Part shown: piece after piece, positions 11,907 to 24,143 of the stretch | Layout: each line of letters starts with the position of its first letter | How positions within the stretch are numbered: the stretch's first letter is position 1 | NCBI GenBank assembly: GCA_018417955.1 | Contig: JACTVC010000012.1 | Coordinates: forward strand, 62,001-126,000 | Source of the DNA: Laccaria trichodermophora | Lineage: Eukaryota; Basidiomycota; Agaricomycetes; Agaricales; Hydnangiaceae | Reading direction: 5' to 3' | DNA length: 64,000 nucleotides | The notes under the pieces: model-generated | Told to the model about the DNA's origin: nothing | Seen by the model: the letters and a program-made list of their open reading frames with translations, nothing else | Database searches by the model: none | Translations under genes and position numbers: made by a program

Positions 11907-14900
11907 ATGCATCCTCGCAATCCATATTGGAACCCCCCAGATTTCTACCAATTGGCAGCAGACTATCCTCCTCTATTGAAACAGTGAGTTTTTTTTGTGT
12001 TCAAGGGACTGTGCATTCAACCACAACAAGTCTCATAACCGATTCTGCCCGTCGTCAAGCGACCATTGATTTTCATGATGACGAAGCTCAAAGGTATGAT
12101 TATCCCTTGTGTCTCGCTTCTTCAACAATCGACATTGATACAGGCAACTAACCCAAGCCATTCTACATCGCGATTTCAGACTTTCTATCAGCCTCCCAAA
12201 ACACCGTTTATGTCCTCCTGTATGTTGAGCTCTTAATGCTGAACAAGGTAGCTGATTAGGATGCATTTTTAGGTTCCCAACAGGTCAATCTATTGTTCTT
12301 TTCCTGTTCTCTTATTTATGCGACTGCAGATTGAATTATGTTCTATGGATTCAAGATATCATGCACGCACATCGCCATCTCCTATCTAGCCCAAATCATG
12401 TTATTCGAGGTATTGACGTGTAAGCCACAATCTCTTTCTTTCCTCGCAAACAAGTCACTGTGCATTTCAGTGGCACTGGAGCATCTGCTATTTATCCGCT
12501 TTTGGCGTGCAAGCTAGAGCCAACTTGGGAGTTTGTTGCGACAGGTATATTCGGTTTAAATATAGCCTACTACCTATAATTTATGGGACAGAGATCGACG
12601 AAACATCCCACACCTACGCGAAATCAAACATCAAATTGGCTGGCTTGGAGGGACGTGTCATGATCATGAAAGCGTCTCTAGATAAACCCTTGCTCTTCCC
12701 TTTGGACGATCGGCAATCAAAGTAGGTCACGAATGCAATCTGCACATCCCATTACTTATCTTTATGAGAAGGGATTTCGATTTCATAATGTGTAACCCCC
12801 CATTTTACAGCAGCGAAGAAGTGAAAGAGTCGGCAGGTCTCAAGGAGCTCCGTCCCAATGCTGTGCGTTGTTTATTTTGTTGGAGGAATGTTCAAAACTC
12901 ACGTAATCTGAAGGTGTGTACTGGTGCTCCTGTTGAGATGATTTACACTGCAGGAGGGGAGGCTGGCTTTGTCGGGACGATGGTACGAGAGAGCGTAGCT
13001 TTTAAGGAGCGTTGCAAGTGAGATTTCCTGCTGCGATGAGATCCTGCTCGCTTACGAAACTGGAAGGTGGTATACATCAATGCTTGGGAAGCTTTCTTCT
13101 GTCGTGGAAATATTGGAACTCTTTGAAAAGCACAAGGTCAGATTCCACATTACGATTCCACATCTTCAATCAACTTCACCCACATCCTCAGATACCTAAC
13201 TACGCTGTGACCGAGTTTGTCACCTCAGGCCTAGCACCTTGACGTGCTTCTGGGCCCTCAGAGGCCAATTCCTTGTCTGGGGGTAATTGGCCTGAGAGGG
13301 GTGCTTCCAGAGCACTGATGGCGCTGATGGCTATTTATACTTCCGCATCAAACCGAGATCGCTGCCAGATCGCAATATTCTACTGGCAGCTTTCGGCGCT
13401 CGCTCTTGACTCGTTCATCTCATTGAGTCATTGACTGTCCTGACCCTCGCTGCGCCATTTCAGCTGTCGTTATATCCGCCATACCAGCCTCATCAGTTCT
13501 CACTACACAGAGCTCACTCAAGGATGGCACCAATTGCCCTCGGATATGGCGCTCCTGCTCAATGACTGGTGCGGACTGGATCTATGAACGCTTTGGAAGG
13601 CGTGGCGAGTACGTTTTGGGTAGTCAGGTGTGTATTGGTGCCATTCGTTCTTCAAGATCGCCTCAGGCTGACTCTCGGCGTATCCTGTGTTGTTACTGTA
13701 GCGCCGAGTCACGTTTGTGTCCCGTCTACTGGTGCCACGCACTCGAAAATGGTGTACACCCATGAACACAGGAAAAGTACAACGAAATTGGTTTCAATCA
13801 AATCAGTCGTAGATACTTGGGCAGGTAAGTACCACCATTTATCTCACAAAACTTCGGGAGGCAACTCATACCTTCGTGCTACAGATTGTTTCAACCTCCC
13901 TCCATCCTCTATTCACATCATCCAGTATTCATACGCTGTTTGACTATTACAGGTCAACCACACTTACGCACACCGAATTATGATGGGAACGACGGCTCGT
14001 TGCACCACCCGAATATATACTTCCCCATCGCGATGCCCCCCATGCGAGCCGCTGAATAATGTTCTCCGAGGAAGTTTGTGAGAGGGTTTTTCGAGTGTCG
14101 TGAGTACCATTTTCCAGGATCTGAATTGTCAGTTGACGTACACTTCTTTCTGCAGTTTCGAATCATATCGCTACTCTCTATTCGAGCCATGTCCCGCTAT
14201 CCATCCCCCCTCCCCCGACCACATTTTGGGGGTCTACATTACACTCCATATGGAAGGAATGCGTGGCAAGGTGAAGTCCATGACTGCGGATTCCTCGTAC
14301 CGATATCTCTCCCTCAGTAACTACCCTTCCCCTCGGTTCTAAGCCTTCTCCTCAAGAATATATAGATTTTAGGTGGATGTCTCTACACTTACAAACTGTA
14401 TTCATTGTAATACTGTTCTGTAGTCCGACTGGATGTGGAATACAAAATTGTGGAAATGACGAAGCAAAGACTTCAGTGTTATGTGGATAAAAATGAACAT
14501 AAAAGCTGCTCATATCCACTGGACAACATTAATGTTAGCCTTGTAGAGATATAGGATCAATCTGGGGTCAAATTCACTTTGATTTAAGATGGATGTTATG
14601 AAGGTGTGGGGCTGTAGGGCGAAAGTGTCTTTACCGTCCTTACGACGATAATGTTTGGCAACCTTCGATGGCTTTGGTCTTGTCTGACCTTTACTCCAGA
14701 AAAACTCAAGATGTGACTCGCTTGGACTGCTCCCTCACGCCATCTTGAAATTAATTTGGTAGAGCTATTCTTCGCACCTTGAGCTACATACCTGCCAATA
14801 TTCATAATTTTCTCATCCAGGTTGAAGTAGAAAACGCACAAATAAAAGAAATTTCATAACAATGACGAAAATCTTTCCCCTGCTGTAAATTCTGTAGGAA

Positions 14901-16405
14901 CAAATCTCAAATTTTTTTTAGCACACTGCGGCATTTCGTTTGAGATGTCCAAAGGTATTTGGAGAAGCATGGATCTAAAACGAAGACAAAAATCGTAATC
15001 TAGAGTGGGCACGAGTCATTCCGCAACCAACCCCATAATTCATCTATTCAGCATACATTCGAAGTGCATCTGTATTTCCGACGAGTCTCATATGTCATCC
15101 CTCACAGCTCTAAACTCCCAGCTTGATACTAATAGTGCCAAATTTTTATTGTGGCGAGTTATAGAGCCGTGGCTTCAACATGAAAATTTATTACATTCAC
15201 TAATTATTTTAGGATGTTGGGGAGCCAAATCTTGGTAAAATTTTCTATTGAACCTATATAAAAACTGCTTCTAATTAGTGCTCCTCGTTTTCTGGTGAAG
15301 GCGAGGCACAATATGCACCGGAACGGAACGGATGTTTCACCATTTTCTGAACATTCGGTTACCAAATTCCTTGCCAATGACGATGGGGGTGGATTGGCCA
15401 TATATCTAATTTGGATATGAATAATGTGATCCATGTTTCATACATTTGGCCAGGAGGCAAGCTGAAATGCGGTAATGCCAGCCCTTGCCGTGGGTTTTGA
15501 GGAGGTTTCAACGCAAAAATTTTCTTCAATAGTCTGGATTCTACGTAGCTGGTCTAGGAGACTGGTAGATGAACCAAAAAATACCTAAAATGGGGCGCAT
15601 AAGCTGAGCAGAAAGGGATGCGAGGAATTCTGGCTATTGGCGGTGGTGGCAAGAGCTAGCGCTTCAGTCGCTAGCGGCCGACAGTGTCTCCTTGACGCGC
15701 GAGCTATTTTTAGATGTTAGTAAAAGAAGCAACCAAATTTGGATTTGGAAGCGCAGTGATAGAGCGGAAATAGCCCCAGAGGCCAATTACCACCATCAAA
15801 AGAATTGGCCTCTGAGGCCTTCTGTCACTCAGAAGCGTCAGGCCTGAGGTGGAGTTTGTTCAAGGTCAAACGCGGCGTTGGGCAGTAGCATGGTCATTTT
15901 CTGATAGTCGTCTACCAGACGTGAGTTGCATTTACAAGACAACCATTTAGGCGATTGAACTTCTATGTAGCCCGTTTCCCGCTTGCCGCATATCCATCAA
16001 AATCATCCTTTGTATCGTCTCCAACCTCAACGAAATACGCTCTCCAAATCCCTCCTTCCTTCAATTTCACCCCAAAGTATGGTGGACCGCCTCAGATACA
16101 TTCTTCATTCCATCAGGGAAATCAAAATAGAGGAGACGCACGATACGTCAAGCGCCTTCCTCATTAGATCCGCAGAAGACACGTGGTCCCGCAAAGCACG
16201 TCGGGGCCAGCTTGCGACATTACCTCCTTTGCGCGACCAATCTCCACCGAGCTTAGTTTGTAGCGTTGGCATTCGCTGCCCATCTGAGACATCTGAACTC
16301 TCACTTGAATTTCAATGGATCGTTGGCAGGGACCGAAAGCTGTTCGAAAGTTTCGTTTGCCATATTGGGAGAAAGGTGGTGGCCACAACCCAGAGTCAGG
16401 ATTAG
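11907..16405 (+). pseudogene. METTL16-type methyltransferase, copy 2, disrupted by transposon
   Basis: Exons match copy 1 one for one: 11907-11983, 12031-12093, 12144-12219, 12273-12283, 12330-12419, 12471-12544, 12592-12721, 12769-12862, 12914-13017, 13067-13136, 13192-13220 continuing at 15860-15920, and 15971-16405. Exon 8 lacks one GAA codon relative to copy 1; otherwise all splice sites and frames are kept. Exon 11 is interrupted at 13221-15851 by a hAT-like element. The insertion duplicates GAGTTTGT, so the coding sequence resumes exactly after the second target-site copy. Without excision or splicing of the element the protein would be truncated after about residue 300, losing the conserved [10 protein letters not shown] block and the C-terminal domain. 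The near-perfect remaining frames imply the insertion is recent. Confidence 0.85.
13221..15851. mobile_element. Non-autonomous hAT-like DNA transposon, 2,631 bp
   Basis: The ends are CACCTCAGGCCT (13221-13232) and its exact complement AGGCCTGAGGTG (15840-15851). An 8-bp target duplication GAGTTTGT lies at 13213-13220 and 15852-15859. The undisturbed METTL16 copy 1 (GAGTTTGTTCAAGG near 2690) shows the empty site. Each end also carries a subterminal hairpin built on CAGAGGCCAATT / AATTGGCC (13257-13297 and 15776-15815). An 8-bp duplication is typical of the hAT superfamily. The interior has only short frames (longest 124 residues at 13569-13943) with no hAT dimerisation motif visible, so it is probably non-autonomous or carries captured sequence. 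Confidence 0.9.
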
Positions 16406-16587
16406 TCCGGCTTGATCTGTAATCTTTCTTGCCCCGTTATTGAATCAATCTTGAGTTAATCTTCGACCAGGTGGAAAGCGCTGATACGGCGCTCAGGCAC
16501 GAGGCAGTGCTTAAGAGCGTCTGTTTTCAGTAACCCCCACGAACTCCTCTCGCCCTGACCCCAAGCCAAAGTCCCCTCTCAACGAAC

Positions 16588-18154
16588 ATGCCATCGACCT
16601 TTGATCTTGCTGTGCTTTGTAAGGAAAAGGTATTTTATCGTCTGATCGTACCGGTGAGCAGCATTAACACATTTGTTGTATGCCAGGGAAACACTGCGTT
16701 CAAAAACGAGGATTACCAGACAGCAAGGTCCCTCTATACTCATGCGCTGTCTATCGACCCCTTGAATGAAATTTATCCTCTAAATCGGGCGATGGCGAAT
16801 TTGAAGCTTGAAAGGTTTCGCGTTTCCGCTCAGTCGATTGTTGTGGTGCTCACTTCTTGGTTGTGCGCAGGTGGTCGGAAGCGGAAATAGATTGCACGGC
16901 AACTCTCAAAATATCCCCTGGACATTTAAAAGCTATATACAGGAGGGTTATGGCACGACGGGAACTAGGGAAATACAAACAGGCGAATGAAGGTTCGTAC
17001 TGCCAGTGATCTGCAGATCACAATTCGTAATCCACCGTAAACGTCATGATGCTCATTATCACTGCCGTTACATAGACCTAGACCTGTTTATCAACGGCGG
17101 AGGGGATCGCCTTTTAGCAGCGCAAGCACGGGAATCACTTACAAAATACCCCGTTGAGGATATCAATCTATCGCCCACAACTACTCCAGATCCCACTGAT
17201 CGCCTTGCGAATGAAGTTCACGCTATTCGCTTGAAGGAAGGAGATCCTTTCACCATCCGCGAATCGAACACTCGGAGAGGTTGCTGTGCCCTCGCTACCA
17301 AGAAAATCCGCAGAGGAGATCTCATCTTGTCCGAAAAGCCAGTCGTCATTGTCAGGACCGAAACGTCGACCGGTAAACCACAGCAGCTCGCCATACAATC
17401 CGAGCTACGCGGACTTTCACCAACTCATCTGAACAGTTTCCTGCACCTCTCCAACGCGCACTCGGATTGTTCCTGTTTCCCGGGCCAGCGTGCCACCGGC
17501 ATCTTCGCCACAAACTCCTTTGCGCTCACCGACGATCAAAGTGGTATCGGTTTGACAGGATGTCGCTTCAATCACTCATGCTCCCCGAACGCGAGATTCT
17601 CTTTTAATCCGACAAATGGTCACTTCCGCATTTTTGCGCTGAGCGACATACCTGTCGGCGAAGAAATCTGTGTTGCGTATCTCAGTTCCAGAAGATTGTA
17701 TGGTCAAACTCGCCAGCATAGGCAGGGGCTACTCCGCTCTCGCTACCACTTCACTTGCTCTTGCTCGGTATGCTCTCTTCCCAAGGCTGAGATGATGTTG
17801 AGCGATAGCCGGCGAGTGAAAGTCAACGAGTTATGGGAGAAGGTGCCTATGTTTCGCCCAAACCAGACAATCCAACGGTTGAACACTATCGTTCAAGCGA
17901 TCAATTTATTGAAGGAGGAGGGTTATGCAGCGGACTATGACGATTTCACCAACGATGCCGCGATCATTTGCGCATTCCACTCGGACTATGAGTCGTCAAA
18001 GTATTGGGCCAAGCTCACTTATGAGACAAGGGTGGCAGAATTTGGCGAAGATAGCCCGCGAGCTGCAGAGGTTCGTGATACATATTTGAACCCAAAATCG
18101 TTCTCGATGGCTGGCACTGGTCGGGTGCAGCGTTTCTCCCACATACGGCTCTAG
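16588..18154 (+). CDS. TPR-SET domain protein (SMYD-like lysine methyltransferase)
   Basis: Exons 16588-16629, 16687-16814, 16871-16992 and 17076-18154 give 456 residues. The N-terminus has two TPR-like helices (GNTAFKNEDYQTARSLY ... NRAMANLKLERWSEAE). From about residue 156 a SET domain follows, with RRGDLIL, the catalytic-pocket NHSCSPN (about 263-269), GEEI..AY, and a post-SET zinc cluster CSCSVC (about 325-330). SMYD-type enzymes use SAM to methylate lysines of histones or other proteins. No MYND zinc finger is visible inside the SET insertion, which separates it from classical SMYD1-3. The gene sits about 180 bp downstream of METTL16 copy 2 on the same strand, with its own upstream region. 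Substrate unknown. Confidence 0.85.
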
Positions 18155-18383
18155 CTGAGTGATGAACTGTTGAATATTTGCGTTTCCTTAGAAGTGTAAT
18201 GTTGTTCAGATGAAACCAATATGTAGACAACGTGGCAAACTAGGTGACTCGCGAGGAAGTCCGAACGCCTGCGTCCGGTACTAAACAAGTACTAAACAAT
18301 GGTGATCACGATGATGATCTCGCCTGGTCTACACAGCGTGTTTGCCCACTACTAACGTAGCGGGCGATACAAAGCGAGGATTT

Positions 18384-20288
18384 TCAAATAGTGTATAGAA
18401 ACCCTGGCGTCCCCTCGATAATTATTTCGCCTCTGTCTGCCAGCCTATTTCGGTGGGTGAAAACAATAGTGTTGATCCCCAGCAAGAGCAACATCAAGAA
18501 TTGGCAGCCCATGGTTGCCCATATACCGTTCAAGTAACTTTATTACTTTAATGAGAGCTGTTTCGCCATCAAAGAGTGAATCTTACATGGGGAAGTCTTG
18601 ATCACGGTAGACAGTGGTCGCAAAAATTCCTCCGATGCCGCCTCCTGCGATAATGACTGCAGTGGACACCGCACGCTAGATCACAATATTCGCAAGATGA
18701 CAAGTATAAGAATACTCAAGTTCACGTACCTTTGTGTGCGATACCACATTATTTGCATTCTGCGATACAATGCATCATCAGCGTCTTTACAGGAAAAAAC
18801 AACTGGACTGTCACACACGTATGCGAGAACTGCAGGTATACAACCTGAAGATCCCATAGCCACAAGAAAAAGACCAAAATATCGGGTGCTCTGTAAAGGG
18901 GTATAAGCAGTGAGCATTAAGCCCGTGATGGTCATAAAGGTCTGGATGACGAGAAATATTGCGCGTCTCCTGGTTTTATCTGCAATCCACGCAAAGAAAA
19001 AACAGGAAACAGCCTTGGAAACGATTGAGTAAATTTAGTAGAGTGTGTGGAAAGCAACTCACAGCAGCTACGTATGGCGGAGCAGTAAGAAGAAGGGACA
19101 TCTCTTCTGAAAATCCCATTCCGTTCAATATGATGGTGATGAAAAATCCGAGGGCGTATGCCGGCATTGTTGAAGCCATAAACATGAGTGCTTCGCTCAG
19201 TGGCAAGTTATTGAATGTCAAGACGAGGTTGAACAGCGTATCACGTACCATACGACCATAGAAACGGATCGCTCAAATGCTTCAAAAGTTTCTGCCCTGT
19301 CAACTTGTCCGGCGAAGAATCCCCTCGATCAGCCTGCACGCGATTCAATATCATCTTGGTCTGATCCGGCTTCAAGAAGGTATTATTCTCGGGGAAGTCC
19401 ACAACGAAGAACCACGTCAATATTCCAAGAATTATCGTGATTACTCCTAGAACTAGGAAGATCCATTGCCATCCATTGAGGTTGGCCTTGCCCGTTAATT
19501 TTGCGATGCCAAACGCAAAAATGGAGCTGAAGCCGCCAATAATAGTCGATGTGAGATAAAAAACGGCGAGGCGTTTCTGAACCTCGTGACGCTTGTACCA
19601 AGTCGTGATAATGTACGCCAGCGCAGGGAAAAAACCAGCCTGAGGAATATCGGTGTTCTAAATTAAGAAAAGACGGATAAACACAATCATTCACACCTCA
19701 AAGGCTCCCAAAAGTACCCGACAGACGCAAAGGATACCCCAATTTGGTACGAAGGCCATTCCAAGTTGAGCACCACCCCATCCAATGACGCAAATGGCCA
19801 GCCAAGTGCGGGCCCCGACAATTCGCAGAATAATATTTCCGAGGATCTGCCTTCGTTCACGTCACGACTTTGCCACAGTTTTTGTAAAATTGATGAACTC
19901 TTGTAGGACGGAAAGTATACTGCCGATGCGATGTTATAACGATTTCCTGTGTATATCCCCTGAATGAAACAATTAGGGAATGACTTTCAATGCTAGAACG
20001 ATACGCACAATATCTTGATCCATTCCTGCCGTGCTAGCAATACCGAGGTTTGTCCTATCGATAAGGGCCACTGAATATACTAACCCAAGGAGGGGAAGGA
20101 GGCGCCAATCCACGTGCCGTCTGAGCAGTTATACATTATCTACAACACGGAGAAGATAGAGGGACTCACAGCGTTTTCCTCACATATTCTGGATCATACT
20201 GGGCATCCAGAGATTCGGAAGGTGTGTCGACGCAAGATTTGGTAGTGGTCTCGAGGTCCAAAGGGTGTTTTGAATCCGAGTCCAACAT
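18384..20288 (-). CDS. MFS transporter, allantoate permease (Dal5)-like
   Basis: The start codon at 20288 opens a cytosolic N-terminus ending in QYDPEYVRKT, followed by an LPLL..VYSVALIDRTNLG first membrane helix. Later exons supply a GARTWLAICVIGWGGAQLG helix, LLGAFEAGFFPALAYIITTWYKR (the conserved MFS loop) and a GFFITIILNGMGFS helix. ADKTRRRA and a C-terminus with AVSTAVIIAGGGIGGIFA and YLNGIWATMGCQF, ending EGTPGFLYTI, follow. The gene has about nine short introns. Homologs import anionic or vitamin-like organic solutes (allantoate, nicotinate, pantothenate). One oddity is that around 19850-19945 the expected second transmembrane helix cannot be read in frame. The only workable intron (GTATAC donor) removes most of it, so a lesion or an unusual splice is possible. 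Confidence 0.75.
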
Positions 20289-20640
20289 TGCGAGTAGGAA
20301 GAGGAAGGGCTGCCCCGCCGTCCTTAATCTTAGCTCCAGATATTGCGAAGAGGAGCTCTAGAACGGATGGGGACGACTCGGAGAATGTATCGTTTTTATA
20401 CCACTGGTGGACTTGATTTTGAAAGGGTGTAACCAATGAGTAACCAAAGCTGCGTAGACTTCTCGATTAATGGTCGGATCATTGCACATAGTCTTACCCT
20501 GCCCCACAGAATCATTTTTTAGCTGGGCTTGATCGACCGTTAGGTTTCAACTTTCAAGGTGAAAAGTATCCGTGAGTAGACTGTACCCATTTTGATCGAT
20601 TAGGCTTGGGGTGTGACGTGGACGGAATTTTCGCATATGG

Positions 20641-21566
20641 CTAAATTGCGTAGGATCCAATTGTTCCCGATACAATACTTACACTGAATGATAGCACGTC
20701 AATCTCGTCGTTTGAAACGTAACTTGTAGGTGCTTCATGCAAGGCTATTTCGCCCGTAGATTTTGTTCGGCTGGTGATGCCGCACCAGAGGTTGGAACCG
20801 ATCACAATAGCCGAGTCCGTGACATTGGCACCGGCGAATATGTAAGCGCCAGAGACGATGATTTTAATGATTTTATTAGTCGATGACGATCCAACGGCGT
20901 TACAGTCCTGTCGCTCCTCCCGTCGAGATACTTTTGCTGGGTAGAATGCTGAAGGCGTTGAAGCTGCACATAGATCCCTAGGACTTGACTCTGTTTGATT
21001 GAGGCAAAAACGACGGGCGTGATAAACGAGTGGCTTCATATAACCGTTAGGCATAACACTGACTGGTGCGAAAGGGTCTGAATTTTACCCTGAACAAAAA
21101 CAAGATCTCGATTTATGTGCTTTCCTTCGAAGGCGTGGATGACCAACCTAATCGCGGCAAAGAATTCGCCCCCACACAGAGTATCGGTCTTCTGGATGGT
21201 CGGAGAGAAATATCTGATAATGTAGTCTCTGAGTGAGAAAACATATCCTCACTTCTGCTCGTTGTTACATACCATATCGACGTCGGCAACTGTCACAGAC
21301 CGATATCTTCCTCGGAACCAAGCCCTTACTTCACGAACTCCAATAATAACGCGCTCGTAGTCTTCGTCCTGCCGCATGGCAGCAGAACGATCCGTGAATG
21401 AGAGCTCCATCAAGTCCGAAGCTACGTATAGATTGTATTCTGCGTCGCTCAAAGCTGATACGTGGAGAAATAATCTTCGCATGTTGCGCAGATCTAGATG
21501 TGAAAGAGGAATCAAATGTCGAGTCCAGAAATTCGACGCGTTTATGTGGAACGTAACTTGCCACAT
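20641..21566 (-). pseudogene. Uncharacterised gene or fragment
   Basis: Two minus-strand coding-like segments lie here. The upstream one (about 21566-21265) contains EVRAWFRGRYRSVTVADVDM. The next (about 21233-21090) reads RYFSPTIQKTDTLCGGEFFAAIRLVIHAFEGK, which looks like a conserved globular domain. I could not join them with a GT-AG intron that keeps frame: the obvious GTATGT donor is phase 0 and the acceptor needs another phase. The downstream 137-residue frame (20641-21054) has no recognisable domain. It is either a decayed gene or one whose splicing I misread. Confidence 0.4.
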
Positions 21567-22327
21567 TTCATATGGGTGTGTTCAGAATAACCCCTTTTTT
21601 CATTGTTGGCTGGCCATGATGTTGTGACAATCGTTGGACAACTGCGAGGTTCTTGGTAAAAGATGCGCCCTTGACTTGTAGCTGGAAGTTCAATCGCTAT
21701 ATATAACACATGATTAATATCGAGGCACACGCACAACGTTCAAGTCGTCTTGTGTACTAGTACGCACCATTCGGTCAACTTAGGGCCCCACAATATCAAA
21801 GATTGGCCAGGCCTACACATTTGACAGTGCGGCTGGCCGTAGGATGCCAGCAAGATGCCAGTGCAGGGTTCCATCGCGAGAGACTTTGGAGAGACTTTTC
21901 GAAAAGTAAGTACTAAGATTTTCGGCACAAGCTCGACACTGTTTCGAGCGGTTGTGACGTGGAATTAGTACTCTGAATCGTGCAAGGTGATGGGTGACTG
22001 CGTGGAAACCAGTGACCACACAGATATTAATAAACGTTTTGATCTCATCATCGTGGGATTCAACAGGGATGCCACGTTTGCCACGTTATCTCCCTCCATG
22101 AAGTTGAACAACGACCAGGCGCCTGTTGCGGCTTTGTGCATATCGCATAAGTGGAACGGTGAGAAAGCTCAGTAACAGCTTTACAGCAGACTCAAGCGCA
22201 TCTCAATTCTACACCAGTCCATCCTCTTTTTTGGTTCATTTCCATACCATAAAGCTCATACCCAAACTACTTTGTGAATCACCTCACGGACACACCCCTC
22301 CCTCTTAAAGATCGTTGCTGCCATCTC

Positions 22328-23653
22328 ATGTCTGTTGCTCAAACCCCAATTTCTGGCGACATCCCTCTCATCCTGGTCCAGGGTCCCCCTAGAGCGGCAA
22401 CCTCCGCTCACAGTCTCGAATACGCAGATGAACTCTACGGTGCAACTTCTGAAGTTATGGTAAGACACCACGATCAAGAGGGATCATACCTCGGTCAGGG
22501 TGCGTTGAATCTATTTTGTCAGGCCTTGTACGGCCATCCTTTTGAGTAAGTCCACTGTTGGTCTTCACATGGTCTGCTCATGACGCGTTCACCTAGAGAC
22601 CCGAGAGAGTACCATTATATGGATATTACACTTGCGTTTGCTGGCCTCAAGATCCGTCCTTCCCATCTCCTCAAGTACATAGAGTATTTAGTGAAGTTTG
22701 TGGTGCATGAGCGAAAGGCAACCGAGCCCATCGCTGAATTCATCCGTGGGATCGGGGACCTTCCAGAGTGGACATTCAAAGGAGCACAAAATGAGGTACG
22801 CTAACTCGCTCGTAATTATTCCCACCTTTGTGCTTATTCACATCAAGCTCACCCGTGCGTGGAGCGTGTTCTGGAATGTACTTTCCTTCAACCCAGAAAT
22901 ACCACTGTCACGATCGCCCTCATTCGAATCAAGGCTATCCGAGCTCTTCCAGCTTTCTCCGCCCAATGGAGCCAGCGTCGCTCCCGCCCTCAAACTCAAA
23001 GCTGGTCTTTTGGATTTTGAAGGTCTGGATATCAAAGTTCGACCGACATTGAATATCGATGAGCACATGACATTGGAGAACGACGACACCCTCAAAATCC
23101 TGAAATTGTCACGCGGAACTTGGAATTTGTGTTTGACGTATCACGAAAATCTTGTTGCAAAGTAAGTGATAGCGGTCTGGACTCCCTCGTATCACGCTTC
23201 ATTATTCGCAACAGAGCGCTGAACATGGATACTCTGGGAAGTGAAGTGCTCGGTTCGCTCTACACCCTATACGGAGAAGGCGCACTCATGAGAAAGGCGG
23301 GTGAGATGGAACTTGTGGAGGATGATCCGGAGCTCGCGCTCTGGATACGGTACCTCAACGATAATTATAGCAAAGTCACCCCAAGAGTAAGTCGTTGTAG
23401 CGCTATCCGCAACACATCTCAACTGTTAGAATAGGTCCTGGCCAGTCGAACGCTCGCGCTTGTTAGCCTCGTTGAAAAGAGACGGTCTTGGTGGTCCACT
23501 CTCATCCGGGATGTCAAACTACAAACATCTACGCAACCCATTCTTTTCTATGGCTCGATCCTTGCTGTGATATCGGTCATTTCTTCTGTGATCCAAACGG
23601 TGGCTACTGTATGGGGTCTTGTCGTTGCTATTAAGCAGCCTGTTGGACACTGA
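22328..23653 (+). CDS. Uncharacterised protein with C-terminal membrane helix
   Basis: Exons 22328-22545, 22597-22795, 22848-23161, 23215-23386 and 23435-23653 give 373 residues with frame kept throughout. An in-frame ATG also exists 54 bp upstream (22274). The body is soluble and acidic, with segments such as YHYMDITLAFAGLKIRPSHL and VRPTLNIDEHMTLENDDTLK. The last 35 residues form one hydrophobic helix (ILFYGSILAVISVISSVIQ) preceded by the basic WWSTLIRDVK, so it is probably a tail-anchored membrane protein. I do not recognise a named domain, though the layout resembles lineage-specific agaricomycete proteins. Confidence 0.7.
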
Positions 23654-24143
23654 ACCCCACTAATGTGTTTGCAACTAGCGCTATGAACAAACAACGAAAA
23701 CTCGGAACGTTGGGTTCAACCGGACTCTTCCAACCCTTCCTGGTGACGGATAGTGTATCTTGTTGAACACGCTCACGCGACGTTGATTGAATGTAATACG
23801 TCTGTTAGATTACCACTACGCTTGTAATCCCGCAGCTGCAGTAAAAAGAGGAGATGCCCGGACGACGTTTGCCGTTGCTTGCATCTACGTGACGCTTCGT
23901 TGATACACACCGGTACCACTCAAAGCTGTGGCTCTATAAAATTTTGATATGCACATGGACGTTGCTGTCAAAGTGAAATTGAAACAAAATCCAAGAGAGG
24001 TGGAGTACCACAAAATATCCGAACGAACAAAGCCCTCAGTCGTATACTCGACCCCAGCCCCGCTTTCGCTTTTTCTATGATAAGCTCCAGCAAAGTCCAT
24101 TAGAAACTCAGAGGTATCGCTCTCAAAACCTAAGTTCCACGAA
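23654..24143. other. Intergenic, convergent gene ends
   Basis: This is the space between two converging genes. No gene or repeat was recognised. Confidence 0.5.

Noticed and set aside
13562..13943. Overlapping open frames inside the hAT-like element as a transposase
   Set aside because: They are too short (up to 124 residues), without hAT motifs or intron chains leading to more sequence.
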